This document shows, in pieces, positions 8,282 through 17,616 of a DNA stretch of 64,000 nt. The number at the start of each line of letters is the position of its first letter. Position 1 is the stretch's first letter. The notes beneath the pieces are model-generated. The model searched no databases and was not told where the DNA came from. It was given only the letters and a program-made list of their open reading frames with translations. The translations under genes were made by a program, and so were the position numbers. This DNA is from Rhodoferax_B sp049316285 (lineage in GTDB: Bacteria; Pseudomonadota; Gammaproteobacteria; Burkholderiales; Burkholderiaceae_C): positions 1 to 64,000 of the forward strand of contig NZ_JBMOXA010000027.1 of the NCBI RefSeq assembly GCF_049316285.1. The letters run 5' to 3'.

Positions 8282-11200
8282 ATGAAATCATTACTCGACC
8301 TGTTCAAGCAATTTACGCCGGACCAACACTTCGACGCCATCAAGATTGGCATGGCGTCGCCGGAGAAGGTTCGTTCGTGGTCTTTTGGTGAAGTGAAGAA
8401 GCCAGAAACCATCAACTACCGCACCTTCAAACCAGAGCGTGATGGTCTGTTCTGCGCCAAGATCTTTGGCCCGATCAAGGACTACGAATGCTTGTGCGGC
8501 AAGTACAAGCGCCTGAAGCACCGCGGCGTGATCTGCGAAAAGTGCGGTGTGGAAGTCACGCAGACCAAGGTGCGTCGTGAACGCATGGGTCACATCGACC
8601 TGGCCGCGCCCTGCGCCCACATCTGGTTCCTGAAGTCGCTGCCATCACGTCTGGGCCTGGTGCTGGACATGACGCTGCGCGACATCGAACGTGTGTTGTA
8701 CTTCGAGGCATACGTCGTGACCGACCCCGGCATGACCCCGCTGAAGAAGTACTCCATCATGTCGGAAGACGACTTCGACGCCAAGACCAAAGAGTACGGC
8801 GACGAGTTCGTGGCCAAGATGGGCGCTGAAGGTATCAAGGACCTGCTCGAAGGCATCGAGATCGACGCGTCGATCGAGAAGCTGCGCAACGACCTGACCG
8901 GCTCCGAAGTCAAGATCAAGAAGAACGCCAAGCGCCTGAAGCTCTTGGAAGCGTTCAAGAAGTCTGGCATCAAGCCCGAGTGGATGGTGCTGGAAGTGCT
9001 GCCCGTGTTGCCACCGGACCTGCGTCCGCTGGTGCCGCTGGACGGCGGCCGCTTCGCGACCTCTGACTTGAACGACCTCTACCGCCGTGTGATCAACCGC
9101 AACAGCCGTCTGCGCCGTCTGCTGGAACTGAAGGCACCGGAAATCATTGCGCGCAATGAAAAGCGCATGCTGCAAGAAGCCGTCGACTCGTTGCTGGACA
9201 ACGGCCGCCGTGGCAAGGCCATGACGGGCGCCAACAAGCGCGCGCTGAAGTCCTTGGCCGACATGATCAAGGGCAAGAGCGGTCGTTTCCGTCAGAACTT
9301 GCTGGGTAAGCGCGTCGACTACTCCGGTCGTTCCGTGATTACCGTGGGCCCAACGCTCAAGCTGCACCAGTGCGGCTTGCCTAAGCTGATGGCGCTTGAA
9401 CTGTTCAAGCCTTTCATCTTCTCGCGCCTGGAAGCCATGGGCATTGCCACCACCATCAAGGCGGCAAAGAAGGAAGTGGAATCCGGCACCCCAGTGGTGT
9501 GGGACATTCTGGAAGAAGTGATCAAGGAACACCCGATCATGCTGAACCGTGCGCCTACGCTGCACCGTTTGGGCATTCAGGCTTTCGAGCCTATCTTGAT
9601 CGAAGGCAAGGCCATTCAACTGCACCCGCTGGTTTGCTCGGCTTTCAACGCCGACTTCGACGGTGACCAGATGGCCGTGCACGTGCCGCTGTCTGTGGAA
9701 GCACAGATGGAAGCGCGTACATTGATGCTGGCATCGAACAACATCTTGTTCCCAGCCAGCGGCGAGCCTTCGATTGTTCCTTCGCAAGACGTTGTGTTGG
9801 GTCTGTACTACACCACCCGCGACCGTGTGAACGGCAAGGGTGAAGGTCTGATCTTCTCCAACACTGGCGAAGTGCAACGCGCTTTCGACGCGGGTGAAGC
9901 CGAACTCAGCGCGCGTATCAACGTGCGCCTGACCGAGTACACCAAGGACAAGGCGACCGGCGAGTTCGTGCCATCGACCAAGCTGTGGGAAACCACGGTG
10001 GGCCGTGCGCTGCTGTCGGAAATCCTGCCCAAGGGCCTGCCTTTCTCCAACATCAACAAGGCGTTGAAGAAGAAAGAAATCTCCAAGCTGATCAACGTTT
10101 CTTTCCGCAAGTGCGGTTTGAAGGAAACGGTGGTGTTTGCCGACAAGCTGCTGCAGTACGGTTTCCGTCTGGCCACCAAGGCTGGTATCTCTATCTGTAT
10201 CGACGACATGTTGGTGCCGAAAGAGAAGCACGGCATCATCGAGCGCGCGCAGAAGGAAGTCAAAGAGATCGAACAGCAATACGTGTCCGGTCTGGTGACT
10301 TCTGGCGAACGCTACAACAAGGTGGTGGACATCTGGGGCAAGTCGGGTGACGAAGTGTCCAAGGTGATGATGGCCCAGCTGTCGAAGGAACAAACCATCG
10401 ACCGTAATGGCAACCAGGTCACGCAAGAGTCGTTCAACTCCATCTACATGATGGCCGACTCGGGCGCCCGCGGTTCCGCAGCGCAGATTCGCCAGGTCGC
10501 CGGTATGCGGGGTCTGATGGCCAAGCCTGACGGCTCCATCATTGAGACGCCGATCACCGCGAACTTCCGCGAAGGTCTGAACGTGTTGGAGTACTTCATC
10601 TCCACCCACGGTGCGCGTAAGGGTCTGGCCGACACGGCGTTGAAGACGGCTAACTCGGGTTACCTGACCCGTCGTCTGGTCGACGTGACGCAAGACTTGG
10701 TCGTCACCGAAGAAGACTGCGGCACACACGACGGCTCGCTGATGCGCGCCATCGTCGAAGGTGGTGAAGTCATCGAATCGCTGCGTGAACGGGTCTTGGG
10801 CCGTACCGCTGCAGACGACGTGCTGCACCCTGAAAACCGCTCGGTGATCCTGAAGGCCGGCGAGATGTTCGACGAAGACAACATCGAAGAACTCGAAGCC
10901 CAAGGCGTGGACGAAGTGAAGGTGCGTACCGCCCTGACCTGTGCCACCCGCTTCGGTATCTGCGCCAAGTGCTACGGTCGCGACTTGGGCCGTGGTGGCC
11001 TGATCAACATCGGTGAAGCCGTTGGTGTGATCGCCGCCCAGTCCATCGGTGAACCCGGCACGCAGCTGACCATGCGTACCTTCCACATCGGTGGTGCCGC
11101 TTCGCGTGCCGCCGTGGCCTCCAGCGTGGAAGCCAAGTCGAACGGTAGCATCGGCTTCAACGCCACGATGCGCTACGTGACCAACAGCAAAAACGAGCTG

Positions 11201-12505
11201 GTGGTGATTGCCCGTTCGGGTGAGATCATCATCTCCGAACACGGCCGTGAGCGTGAACGCCACAAGGTGCCTTACGGCGCAGTATTGGCGGTCAAGGCTG
11301 ACCAAGCCATCAAGGCTGGCACCGTGCTGGCGACCTGGGATCCACTGACGCGTCCTATCATTACGGAATTCGCCGGTACGACCAAGTTCGAAAACGTGGA
11401 AGAAGGCCTCACGGTTGCCAAGCAGGTGGACGAAGTCACCGGCCTGTCGACCATGGTGGTGATCGACCCGAAACGCCGTGGTGCTGCCAAGGTGGTGCGT
11501 CCACAGGTGAAGCTGATCGATGCTTCGAGCAACGAAGTGAAGATTCCTGGCACCGATCACTCGGTGACCATCGGCTTCCCCGTCGGTGCGCTGATCCAGG
11601 TGCGCGACGGCCAGGACGTGGGCCCAGGCGAAGTGCTGGCGCGTATCCCGGTCGAAGGTCAAAAGACCCGCGACATTACCGGTGGTCTGCCACGTGTGGC
11701 CGAACTGTTCGAAGCGCGTACGCCTAAGGACAAGGGCATGCTGGCCGAAATGACCGGTACCGTGTCGTTCGGTAAGGAAACCAAGGGCAAGGTCCGCCTG
11801 CAAATCACCGACCCTGAAGGCAAGGTCTGGGATGAACTGATCCCCAAGGAAAAGAACATCCTGGTGCACGAAGGCCAAGTGGTCAACAAGGGCGAATCGA
11901 TTGTGGACGGCCCAGCCGACCCACAAGACATTCTGCGCCTGTTGGGCATGGAAGAGCTGGCGCGCTACATCGTCGACGAAGTGCAGGACGTTTACCGCTT
12001 GCAAGGCGTGAAGATCAACGACAAGCACATCGAAGTGATCGTGCGTCAGATGTTGCGTCGTGTCGTGGTGGAAAGCACTGGTGACTCTGGCTACATTGCT
12101 GGCGAACACGTGGAACGCAGCGAAATGCTCGACACCAACGATGCCCTGCGCAACGAAGACAAGATTCCCGCAACCTATACCAATATGTTGCTGGGTATCA
12201 CCAAGGCTTCGTTGTCGACCGACTCGTTCATCTCCGCCGCTTCCTTCCAGGAAACCACGCGTGTGCTGACCGAAGCCGCCATCATGGGCAAGCGCGACGA
12301 ACTGCGCGGTCTGAAGGAAAACGTCATCGTCGGCCGTCTGATCCCAGCCGGTACCGGCATGGCTTACCACCAGGCACGCAAGGCCAAGGAACTGATGGAC
12401 GACGCCGAGCGCCGCGCCATTGCCGAAGCCGAAGCCGCTGAACTGGCCGGTGTTTCGGAAGAAGCCACCGTGGCCGATCACAGCGAGCACCCTGCCGCGG
12501 ATTAA
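8282..12505 (+). CDS. rpoC: DNA-directed RNA polymerase subunit beta'
   Basis: This is the second large catalytic subunit of RNA polymerase. The 1407-residue product has the N-terminal zinc site (CLCGKYKRLKHRGVICEKCG), the active-site metal-binding NADFDGDQMAVH around residues 456-467, the bridge-helix/trigger-loop region (NILFPASGEPS, GEAVGVIAAQSIGEPGTQLT) and the second zinc cluster (CATRFGICAKCYGRD). AGGATTT precedes the ATG. Full length and undisturbed. Confidence 0.99.
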   Translation: MKSLLDLFKQFTPDQHFDAIKIGMASPEKVRSWSFGEVKKPETINYRTFKPERDGLFCAKIFGPIKDYECLCGKYKRLKHRGVICEKCGVEVTQTKVRRERMGHIDLAAPCAHIWFLKSLPSRLGLVLDMTLRDIERVLYFEAYVVTDPGMTPLKKYSIMSEDDFDAKTKEYGDEFVAKMGAEGIKDLLEGIEIDASIEKLRNDLTGSEVKIKKNAKRLKLLEAFKKSGIKPEWMVLEVLPVLPPDLRPLVPLDGGRFATSDLNDLYRRVINRNSRLRRLLELKAPEIIARNEKRMLQEAVDSLLDNGRRGKAMTGANKRALKSLADMIKGKSGRFRQNLLGKRVDYSGRSVITVGPTLKLHQCGLPKLMALELFKPFIFSRLEAMGIATTIKAAKKEVESGTPVVWDILEEVIKEHPIMLNRAPTLHRLGIQAFEPILIEGKAIQLHPLVCSAFNADFDGDQMAVHVPLSVEAQMEARTLMLASNNILFPASGEPSIVPSQDVVLGLYYTTRDRVNGKGEGLIFSNTGEVQRAFDAGEAELSARINVRLTEYTKDKATGEFVPSTKLWETTVGRALLSEILPKGLPFSNINKALKKKEISKLINVSFRKCGLKETVVFADKLLQYGFRLATKAGISICIDDMLVPKEKHGIIERAQKEVKEIEQQYVSGLVTSGERYNKVVDIWGKSGDEVSKVMMAQLSKEQTIDRNGNQVTQESFNSIYMMADSGARGSAAQIRQVAGMRGLMAKPDGSIIETPITANFREGLNVLEYFISTHGARKGLADTALKTANSGYLTRRLVDVTQDLVVTEEDCGTHDGSLMRAIVEGGEVIESLRERVLGRTAADDVLHPENRSVILKAGEMFDEDNIEELEAQGVDEVKVRTALTCATRFGICAKCYGRDLGRGGLINIGEAVGVIAAQSIGEPGTQLTMRTFHIGGAASRAAVASSVEAKSNGSIGFNATMRYVTNSKNELVVIARSGEIIISEHGRERERHKVPYGAVLAVKADQAIKAGTVLATWDPLTRPIITEFAGTTKFENVEEGLTVAKQVDEVTGLSTMVVIDPKRRGAAKVVRPQVKLIDASSNEVKIPGTDHSVTIGFPVGALIQVRDGQDVGPGEVLARIPVEGQKTRDITGGLPRVAELFEARTPKDKGMLAEMTGTVSFGKETKGKVRLQITDPEGKVWDELIPKEKNILVHEGQVVNKGESIVDGPADPQDILRLLGMEELARYIVDEVQDVYRLQGVKINDKHIEVIVRQMLRRVVVESTGDSGYIAGEHVERSEMLDTNDALRNEDKIPATYTNMLLGITKASLSTDSFISAASFQETTRVLTEAAIMGKRDELRGLKENVIVGRLIPAGTGMAYHQARKAKELMDDAERRAIAEAEAAELAGVSEEATVADHSEHPAAD

Positions 12506-12548
12506 TCCGCGCAAACCGTTACGACCGCTTGCGGTATATCGGTCAGAA

Positions 12549-12583
12549 CCCCAAGCTCACCCCCCTGAGCTTGGGGTTTTTTT
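12549..12583 (+). terminator. Rho-independent terminator of the rpoBC operon
   Basis: An 11-bp perfect stem, CCCCAAGCTCA (12549-12559) with TGAGCTTGGGG (12566-12576), six-C loop, then seven T. It is 43 bp after the rpoC stop and is the clearest terminator in the first 13 kb. Confidence 0.95.
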
Positions 12584-12617
12584 ATGGCAAGCTGAAACCC
12601 ACCAACCCTCCGCGCCC

Positions 12618-13241
12618 ATGGGACTAGAAACACTCGACCATCTCTACATTTGGGGTGCCGCCGCTCTGCTGCTGTTCTGGGGCGTGGGCGCCTACAACCG
12701 ACTGGTGCGCCTGCGCTCGGAGGCGCTGCGCAGTTTCGGCGTTTTATCGCCAATGCTGCAGCGTAGCGCCGACCTGGTCTTGGCCACGGTCATCGTGGCG
12801 CCAGTGTCGGCGCCCGCCGCCGCCCCCGACGCCTCGGCCACAACGTCGGCGGAAGGAGCGCCCGCAGCAGCTGTACATCTGCTGCGCCCGGCCTCGCCCT
12901 GGACGGGTGTGCAGGGTGCGGCCACACAATTCATGGCCTCGCTGGCCGTGGCGCGCACCAAACCGCTGGACGCCGATGCCATGGCCGCACTGAGCGCGGC
13001 CGGTGTGGTGCTGCGCATGGCCTGGCAGCGCATGGCCGCAGAATGTGCCACGCTGACCGGCGCGCCTCTTCCGCAAGCCGCCGTGTGGGACGACCTCACT
13101 CGCCATACCGACGATGCCACTCTGCTTTTCACCCAGGCCGTGCAAGACTACAACGCCGCCATAGGGCAGTTTCCAGCCATGCTGCTGGCAGGGCTGGTGG
13201 GCTTCAGGCAGGCTAGGGTGCTGGACATGTCGCTCCCTTAG
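12618..13241 (+). CDS. Divergent LemA family protein
   Basis: A 207-residue protein with one N-terminal membrane segment (about residues 11-23), then YNRLVRLRSEALRSFGVLSP and, near the C-terminus, QDYNAAIGQFPAMLLAGLVGF. These match the LemA pattern of YNxLV...RxEV and YN.AI..FP..L.A...GF. LemA proteins are envelope proteins of unclear role. The usual conserved middle is replaced by an Ala/Pro-rich stretch (about residues 62-90), so this is a diverged member. ATG 12618 is chosen because the TM segment follows directly; no strong ribosome binding site is visible. The gene stands alone between rpoC and rsmB. Confidence 0.7.
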   Translation: MGLETLDHLYIWGAAALLLFWGVGAYNRLVRLRSEALRSFGVLSPMLQRSADLVLATVIVAPVSAPAAAPDASATTSAEGAPAAAVHLLRPASPWTGVQGAATQFMASLAVARTKPLDADAMAALSAAGVVLRMAWQRMAAECATLTGAPLPQAAVWDDLTRHTDDATLLFTQAVQDYNAAIGQFPAMLLAGLVGFRQARVLDMSLP

Positions 13242-13325
13242 CGCCCGCCCCGCGCCATCCCACGCGGTCCCGTATGGGGCCATACGCGCGACTCGACCTC
13301 TTTTCAATTTTGCTTTTGTAATCGT

Positions 13326-14663
13326 TTGACCAAGACCGCTCAACCCTCCTCCAAATCCATCCCGCTGTGGCAGCAACTGCAAGGTGCAGCCAGCGTCTTG
13401 CAGGCGGTTCGCCAAGGCGGCTCGGCCACGCCCGCACTGAATGCCGTAAGCCCCGCCCTGCGCCCTGGGGTACAGGCCTTGGTGTTTCACGCGCTGCGCC
13501 ATCTTGGGCGCGCTGAGGTGCTGCGCAATCTGCTGGCCACACGCACGCCCCCGCCCAAGGTCGACGCCTTGTTGTGCCTGGCACTCGCCCTCGGCTGGAC
13601 TGAAACCGACGCGCCTTACGACGCCCATACCCTGGTCAACCAAACCGTAGAGGCCGCCAGCCGAGGCCCGGCCAAGGCGCAGGCGAATTTCATCAACGCC
13701 TGCCTGCGCCGCTTCTTGCGTGAACGCGAGACCTTGATTGCCGCCAGCGACCGCGACCCCGTGGCGCTGTGGAACCACCCGCGCTGGTGGATCAAGCGTA
13801 TGCGGGAAGAACAGCCCAACCGCTGGCAAGAGGTGCTGGCCGCCAACAATAGCCAGGGCCCTATGACGTTACGGGTCAATGAACAAAAACTGCCTCTAGC
13901 GCAATATCAACAAGCGCTAAAAGCTATCAATATAGAAGCAAAACAAGTCGCCGCCACGGGTTTGCAACTGGCCCAGGCGCAGCCCGTGCAAATGCTTCCC
14001 GGCTTTGCCCAGGGCCAGGCGTCGGTGCAAGACGCGGCCGCGCAATTGGCCGCGCCGCTACTGCTGGCCGGGCTGGACGTCCGGCAGCCGCTGCGCATTC
14101 TGGACGCTTGCGCGGCCCCCGGCGGCAAAACCGCTCATCTGCTTGAAATTGCCCCCAACGCCCAGGTTCTGGCGCTAGACGTGGACGCCACGCGTTGTGA
14201 GCGCATTCACCAAAACCTGCAGCGCCTGGACTTGCATGCCGAGGTGCTGGCCGCCGATGCGGGCAAACCCGAGGTCTGGTGGGATGGCACGCCCTTTGAC
14301 GCCATCCTGCTCGATGCGCCGTGCACCGCCTCCGGCATCGTGCGTCGCCACCCCGACGTGCGCTGGCTGCGCCGCGAAAGCGACGTTGCCCAGCTCGCCC
14401 AGATCCAGGCCACCCTGCTCGACCAGCTTTGGCCACTGCTGAAACCCGGCGGCCGAATGCTTTACTGCACCTGCTCGGTATTCCATGCCGAAGGCCAGGA
14501 ACAGATGGAAACGTTTCTTGCACGCCACACCAACGCCGCAATTCGCCCCTCTCCGGGTCATTTAATGCCCCAAAACGGGGGGGGAAACCCGGCTGTCCCA
14601 GACAATCCATTGGGTGAACACGACGGTTTCTTTTACGCACTGCTGGAAAAGGCCATGGTCTAG
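13326..14663 (+). CDS. rsmB: 16S rRNA (cytosine-967-C5) methyltransferase RsmB
   Basis: RsmB methylates C967 of 16S rRNA with S-adenosylmethionine. The 445-residue product has an N-terminal NusB-like domain (about 1-140) and a C-terminal Rossmann methyltransferase domain. Visible motifs are DACAAPGGKT for the cofactor, LDAPCTASG, and YCTCS with the catalytic cysteine. The start is TTG at 13326, after a poor ribosome binding site, so another start is possible. Codons around 13888-13940 are AT-rich and form an inverted repeat unlike the rest of the gene (listed separately). The stop lies inside the next gene, a 50-nt overlap. Confidence 0.93.
   Translation: MTKTAQPSSKSIPLWQQLQGAASVLQAVRQGGSATPALNAVSPALRPGVQALVFHALRHLGRAEVLRNLLATRTPPPKVDALLCLALALGWTETDAPYDAHTLVNQTVEAASRGPAKAQANFINACLRRFLRERETLIAASDRDPVALWNHPRWWIKRMREEQPNRWQEVLAANNSQGPMTLRVNEQKLPLAQYQQALKAINIEAKQVAATGLQLAQAQPVQMLPGFAQGQASVQDAAAQLAAPLLLAGLDVRQPLRILDACAAPGGKTAHLLEIAPNAQVLALDVDATRCERIHQNLQRLDLHAEVLAADAGKPEVWWDGTPFDAILLDAPCTASGIVRRHPDVRWLRRESDVAQLAQIQATLLDQLWPLLKPGGRMLYCTCSVFHAEGQEQMETFLARHTNAAIRPSPGHLMPQNGGGNPAVPDNPLGEHDGFFYALLEKAMV
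13888..13940 (+). repeat. Short palindromic repeat element embedded in rsmB
   Basis: Within rsmB, TAGCGC (13897-13902) and GCGCTA (13914-13919) form an inverted repeat, followed by AAAGCTATCAATATAG. This pattern (CTAGCGC, about 11 nt, GCGCTA, then GCTATCA) resembles a small repeat I recall as scattered between genes in Comamonadaceae genomes. Here it is read in frame, adding LPLAQYQQALKAINIEA between the two RsmB domains. Local base composition is clearly more AT-rich than the flanks. No second copy was noticed in this window, so the family assignment is from memory. Confidence 0.5.
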
Positions 14664-15258
14664 GCTCGCAGCCTGGCTGGTGGGAGCCCTGTTGCTTCTG
14701 ACAGCCCTGCCCTCCAGCCAGGCCCAGTCTTTTCACGCAGAAGTGCAACAGTTGCATCTGCAGGTTGCCGATGGCGGGGTTTTGTTGTCAGGCAACGTCA
14801 AGTTCGACCTCAGCGGCCCGGTGGAAGACGCGCTGTTCAAAGGCATTCCCATGCACTTCGTCGCAGAGGCCGAGGTTTTTCGCAACCGCTGGTATTGGGC
14901 GGATGCCAAGGTCGGCTCGGATGCGCGACATATGCGCCTGTCCTACCAGCCACTCACGCGCCGCTGGCGCCTGAATGTATCACCCACGGCCATGGGCAAC
15001 AGTGGGCTCGGGGTCACGTTGAACCAAAACTTCGAGTCCTTGGCCGATGCATTGGCCGTGGTCCAGCGCTTCTCGCAATGGAAAATCGCCGACCTGCCCG
15101 ACGGCGCGCGTGATGCCCAGTACTACGTCGAGTTTTCGTTCCGCCTGGATGTGTCACAACTGCCGCGCCCGTTCCAGATTGGGGCGGTTGGCCAATCGGA
15201 CTGGAACCTTGGACTGAGCCAGACCATCCAACTGGGCCGCGAAAGCAATGCCAAGTGA
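14614..15258 (+). CDS. DUF4390 domain-containing exported protein
   Basis: A 214-residue protein of unknown biochemical function, recognised as DUF4390 from its position and pattern (LSGNVKFDLSGPVEDALFKG, HFVAEAEVFRNRWYW, RLSYQPLTRRWRLN). An N-terminal signal peptide is visible: basic RPWSR, then a hydrophobic core LAAWLVGALLLLTALP ending SSQAQ, so it is exported. The GTG start at 14614 overlaps rsmB by 50 nt. Later starts would lose the signal peptide. Its stop overlaps the next start (GTGA). In related bacteria this family sits just before an NtrY-type sensor, so a signalling accessory role is possible but unproven. Confidence 0.85.
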   Translation: MNTTVSFTHCWKRPWSRLAAWLVGALLLLTALPSSQAQSFHAEVQQLHLQVADGGVLLSGNVKFDLSGPVEDALFKGIPMHFVAEAEVFRNRWYWADAKVGSDARHMRLSYQPLTRRWRLNVSPTAMGNSGLGVTLNQNFESLADALAVVQRFSQWKIADLPDGARDAQYYVEFSFRLDVSQLPRPFQIGAVGQSDWNLGLSQTIQLGRESNAK

Positions 15259-17552
15259 AACCCGATGATCTGCGCTCGTCAGCCCGCTACACCATACGCC
15301 AGCATGGTTTGTTGACGGCGCGGGCACGCCGGTGGGCCTTTGGCGTCGGCACCGCCGTGGTGGTTGCCGTGGGCCTGGTGCTGTTCTTCCTGCTGACACT
15401 CTCCACCAACAACCGCGAGCTTTACGAGCGCAATTACGCACGGCTGTTTGTCATCAACATGGTGGTGGCCGGCATACTGCTGAGCGTCATCCTGTGGTTC
15501 GGCATTCGCCTGCTGCTGCGCCTGCGCAAGGGCAAGTTTGGCAGCCGCCTGCTGCTCAAGCTTGCGGCCATCTTTGCCTTGGTCGGCCTGGTGCCGGGCG
15601 GCTTGATTTACGTGGTGTCGTACCAATTCGTCACGCGCTCGATTGAAAGCTGGTTCGATGTGCAAGTGGAGGGCGCGCTGGATGCGGGCGTCAATCTAGG
15701 CCGCACCACGCTGGAAGCCCTTTCCAGCGATCTGGCCACCAAGACCCGCGGCGCCAGCAGCTTGTTGGCGGAGGTGCCCAACTCGTCTGTGGGTGTGCCG
15801 CTGGAACGCATCCGCGACCAGCTCGCCGTGAACGACGTGGTGCTGTGGAGTGCCTCGGGCCAGGTCATTGCCAGCACCGGGCAGTCACGTTTCGACCTGC
15901 GGCCGGAGCGCCCCACGCAGCAACAGTTGCGCATGGTGCGCAGCCAGCGCAGCATGGCCGTGGTCGAAGGCCTGGACGACACCTGGGACACCGTGCCTAC
16001 CAACGCCCATATCAAAGCCTTGGTGTTAGTGCCTACTTCCAGCCTAGGGCTCTTGGTGGAACCGCGTTTCTTGCAAGTCACACAAAGCTTGCCGCAGCAG
16101 CTGGTGAAAGATGCGGTCGCAGTCCAACTTGCCAACCGCGAGTATCAGGAACGGGCCTTGGCGCGTTCCGGGCTCAAGCGCATGTACATCGGCACACTCA
16201 CCTTGAGTCTGTTTCTGGCGGTGTTTGGCGCCGTGGTGCTGGCCGTGCTGCTGGGCAATCAGCTTGCCCGCCCGCTGCTGCTGTTGGCCGACGGTGTGCG
16301 CCAGGTGGCCGCAGGCGACCTCACACCCAAATCGGTGCTGCAGGGCAAGGACGAACTCGGCGGCCTGACGCGCTCGTTTGCCGTCATGACACAACAGCTG
16401 TCTGACGCGCGCAATAGTGCTGAGCGCAGCATGACGCAGGTGATTGCGGCCCGCGCCAACCTGCAAACCATACTGGACAACCTCACCGCCGGCGTGATTG
16501 TGCTCAGCCTGGATGGCCACATTCTGTCGTCCAACCCCGGTGCCACACGCATCCTGCGCCTGCCTCTCGCAGCCCACGAAGGTGAGCCACTGAACAGCGT
16601 CTCCGGCCTGGAGGTTTTCGCCGAAAAAGTGCTCGCTCAATTTGATGCCCATGAAAGCGCCCGCAGCCAACACGGGCTCGACCATTGGCAGCAATCCTTC
16701 GAGTTGCATCCCTCACACAACGCGCACAACCCGTTCGCACAAGACGCCGTCACCCTGGTGGCACGTGGCGCCGAGTTGCCGGACGCCACTAGATTGTTGG
16801 TTTTTGACGACATTTCTGAAATAGTTTCAGCGCAACGCTCGCAGGCCTGGGGCGAGGTTGCACGGCGCTTGGCACACGAAATCAAGAATCCGCTCACCCC
16901 CATTCAGCTGTCGGCAGAACGCATGGAAATGAAGCTGCTGAACAAGCTTGGCGAGCCCGAACAGGTGCTGTTGAAGAAGTCGGTGAAAACCATCGTCGAC
17001 CAAGTCGATTCGATGAAGCGCCTGGTCAATGAATTCCGTGACTACGCCCGTCTGCCGGCCGCAGAACTCAAGCCCATGGACCTCAATGCTTTGCTGCAGG
17101 ATATCTTCCATTTGTATGAAAACGACACGGCCAAAGTGAGCGTGCAAACCAGGCTGGACCCGGACTGCCCGCCGATTCGCGGCGACGCCGAGCAACTGCG
17201 CCAAGTCATCCACAACCTGGTGCAAAACGCACAAGATGCCACCGAAAGCGCTGGCAAAGCCGAAAAAGGCCCGGGCGCAATCGTCAGCACGCAGTGGATT
17301 CCGGCCTCGCAAACCGTACGGCTCACCGTAGTGGACAACGGTACGGGCTTTCCCGAGAACATTCTCAAGCGTGCATTCGAACCCTATGTCACCACCAAAA
17401 CCAAGGGCACAGGACTGGGCTTGGCGGTGGTCAAGAAAATAGTCGACGACCATGGCGCCCGTATCACGCTGAGCAATCGAATCGTCGACGAAGTCGTAAA
17501 GGGCGCTCAAGTGTCGTTATCATTCGGAATCAGCTCGGGCGTCGCAATTTAG
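15255..17552 (+). CDS. NtrY-like membrane sensor histidine kinase
   Basis: A 765-residue sensor kinase. Two N-terminal membrane segments lie near residues 29-50 and 63-85, with a third near 100-120. A periplasmic/sensor region, a further TM (about 312-335) and a HAMP domain (LARPLLLLADGVRQVAAGD) follow. Next come a PAS domain (LDNLTAGVIVLSLDGHILSSN), a HisKA box (LAHEIKNPLTPIQLSAERM, phospho-acceptor H541) and an HATPase domain (NLVQNAQDA, DNGTGFP, GTGLGLAVVKKI). This order is that of NtrY. It is translationally coupled to DUF4390 (GTGA) and followed by its cognate regulator. The signal is unknown. Confidence 0.92.
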   Translation: MKPDDLRSSARYTIRQHGLLTARARRWAFGVGTAVVVAVGLVLFFLLTLSTNNRELYERNYARLFVINMVVAGILLSVILWFGIRLLLRLRKGKFGSRLLLKLAAIFALVGLVPGGLIYVVSYQFVTRSIESWFDVQVEGALDAGVNLGRTTLEALSSDLATKTRGASSLLAEVPNSSVGVPLERIRDQLAVNDVVLWSASGQVIASTGQSRFDLRPERPTQQQLRMVRSQRSMAVVEGLDDTWDTVPTNAHIKALVLVPTSSLGLLVEPRFLQVTQSLPQQLVKDAVAVQLANREYQERALARSGLKRMYIGTLTLSLFLAVFGAVVLAVLLGNQLARPLLLLADGVRQVAAGDLTPKSVLQGKDELGGLTRSFAVMTQQLSDARNSAERSMTQVIAARANLQTILDNLTAGVIVLSLDGHILSSNPGATRILRLPLAAHEGEPLNSVSGLEVFAEKVLAQFDAHESARSQHGLDHWQQSFELHPSHNAHNPFAQDAVTLVARGAELPDATRLLVFDDISEIVSAQRSQAWGEVARRLAHEIKNPLTPIQLSAERMEMKLLNKLGEPEQVLLKKSVKTIVDQVDSMKRLVNEFRDYARLPAAELKPMDLNALLQDIFHLYENDTAKVSVQTRLDPDCPPIRGDAEQLRQVIHNLVQNAQDATESAGKAEKGPGAIVSTQWIPASQTVRLTVVDNGTGFPENILKRAFEPYVTTKTKGTGLGLAVVKKIVDDHGARITLSNRIVDEVVKGAQVSLSFGISSGVAI

Positions 17553-17616
17553 CAACATCTTGCTACAAACCAACCTGAGCTCACGACTTCACTTCTTTCG
17601 GAACACGCAAGAGAAC

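Noticed and set aside
8645..12514. 1289-codon - strand open frame opposite rpoC
   Set aside because: Same reason: it mirrors rpoC codons and reads as low-information His/Gln/Asp-rich sequence.
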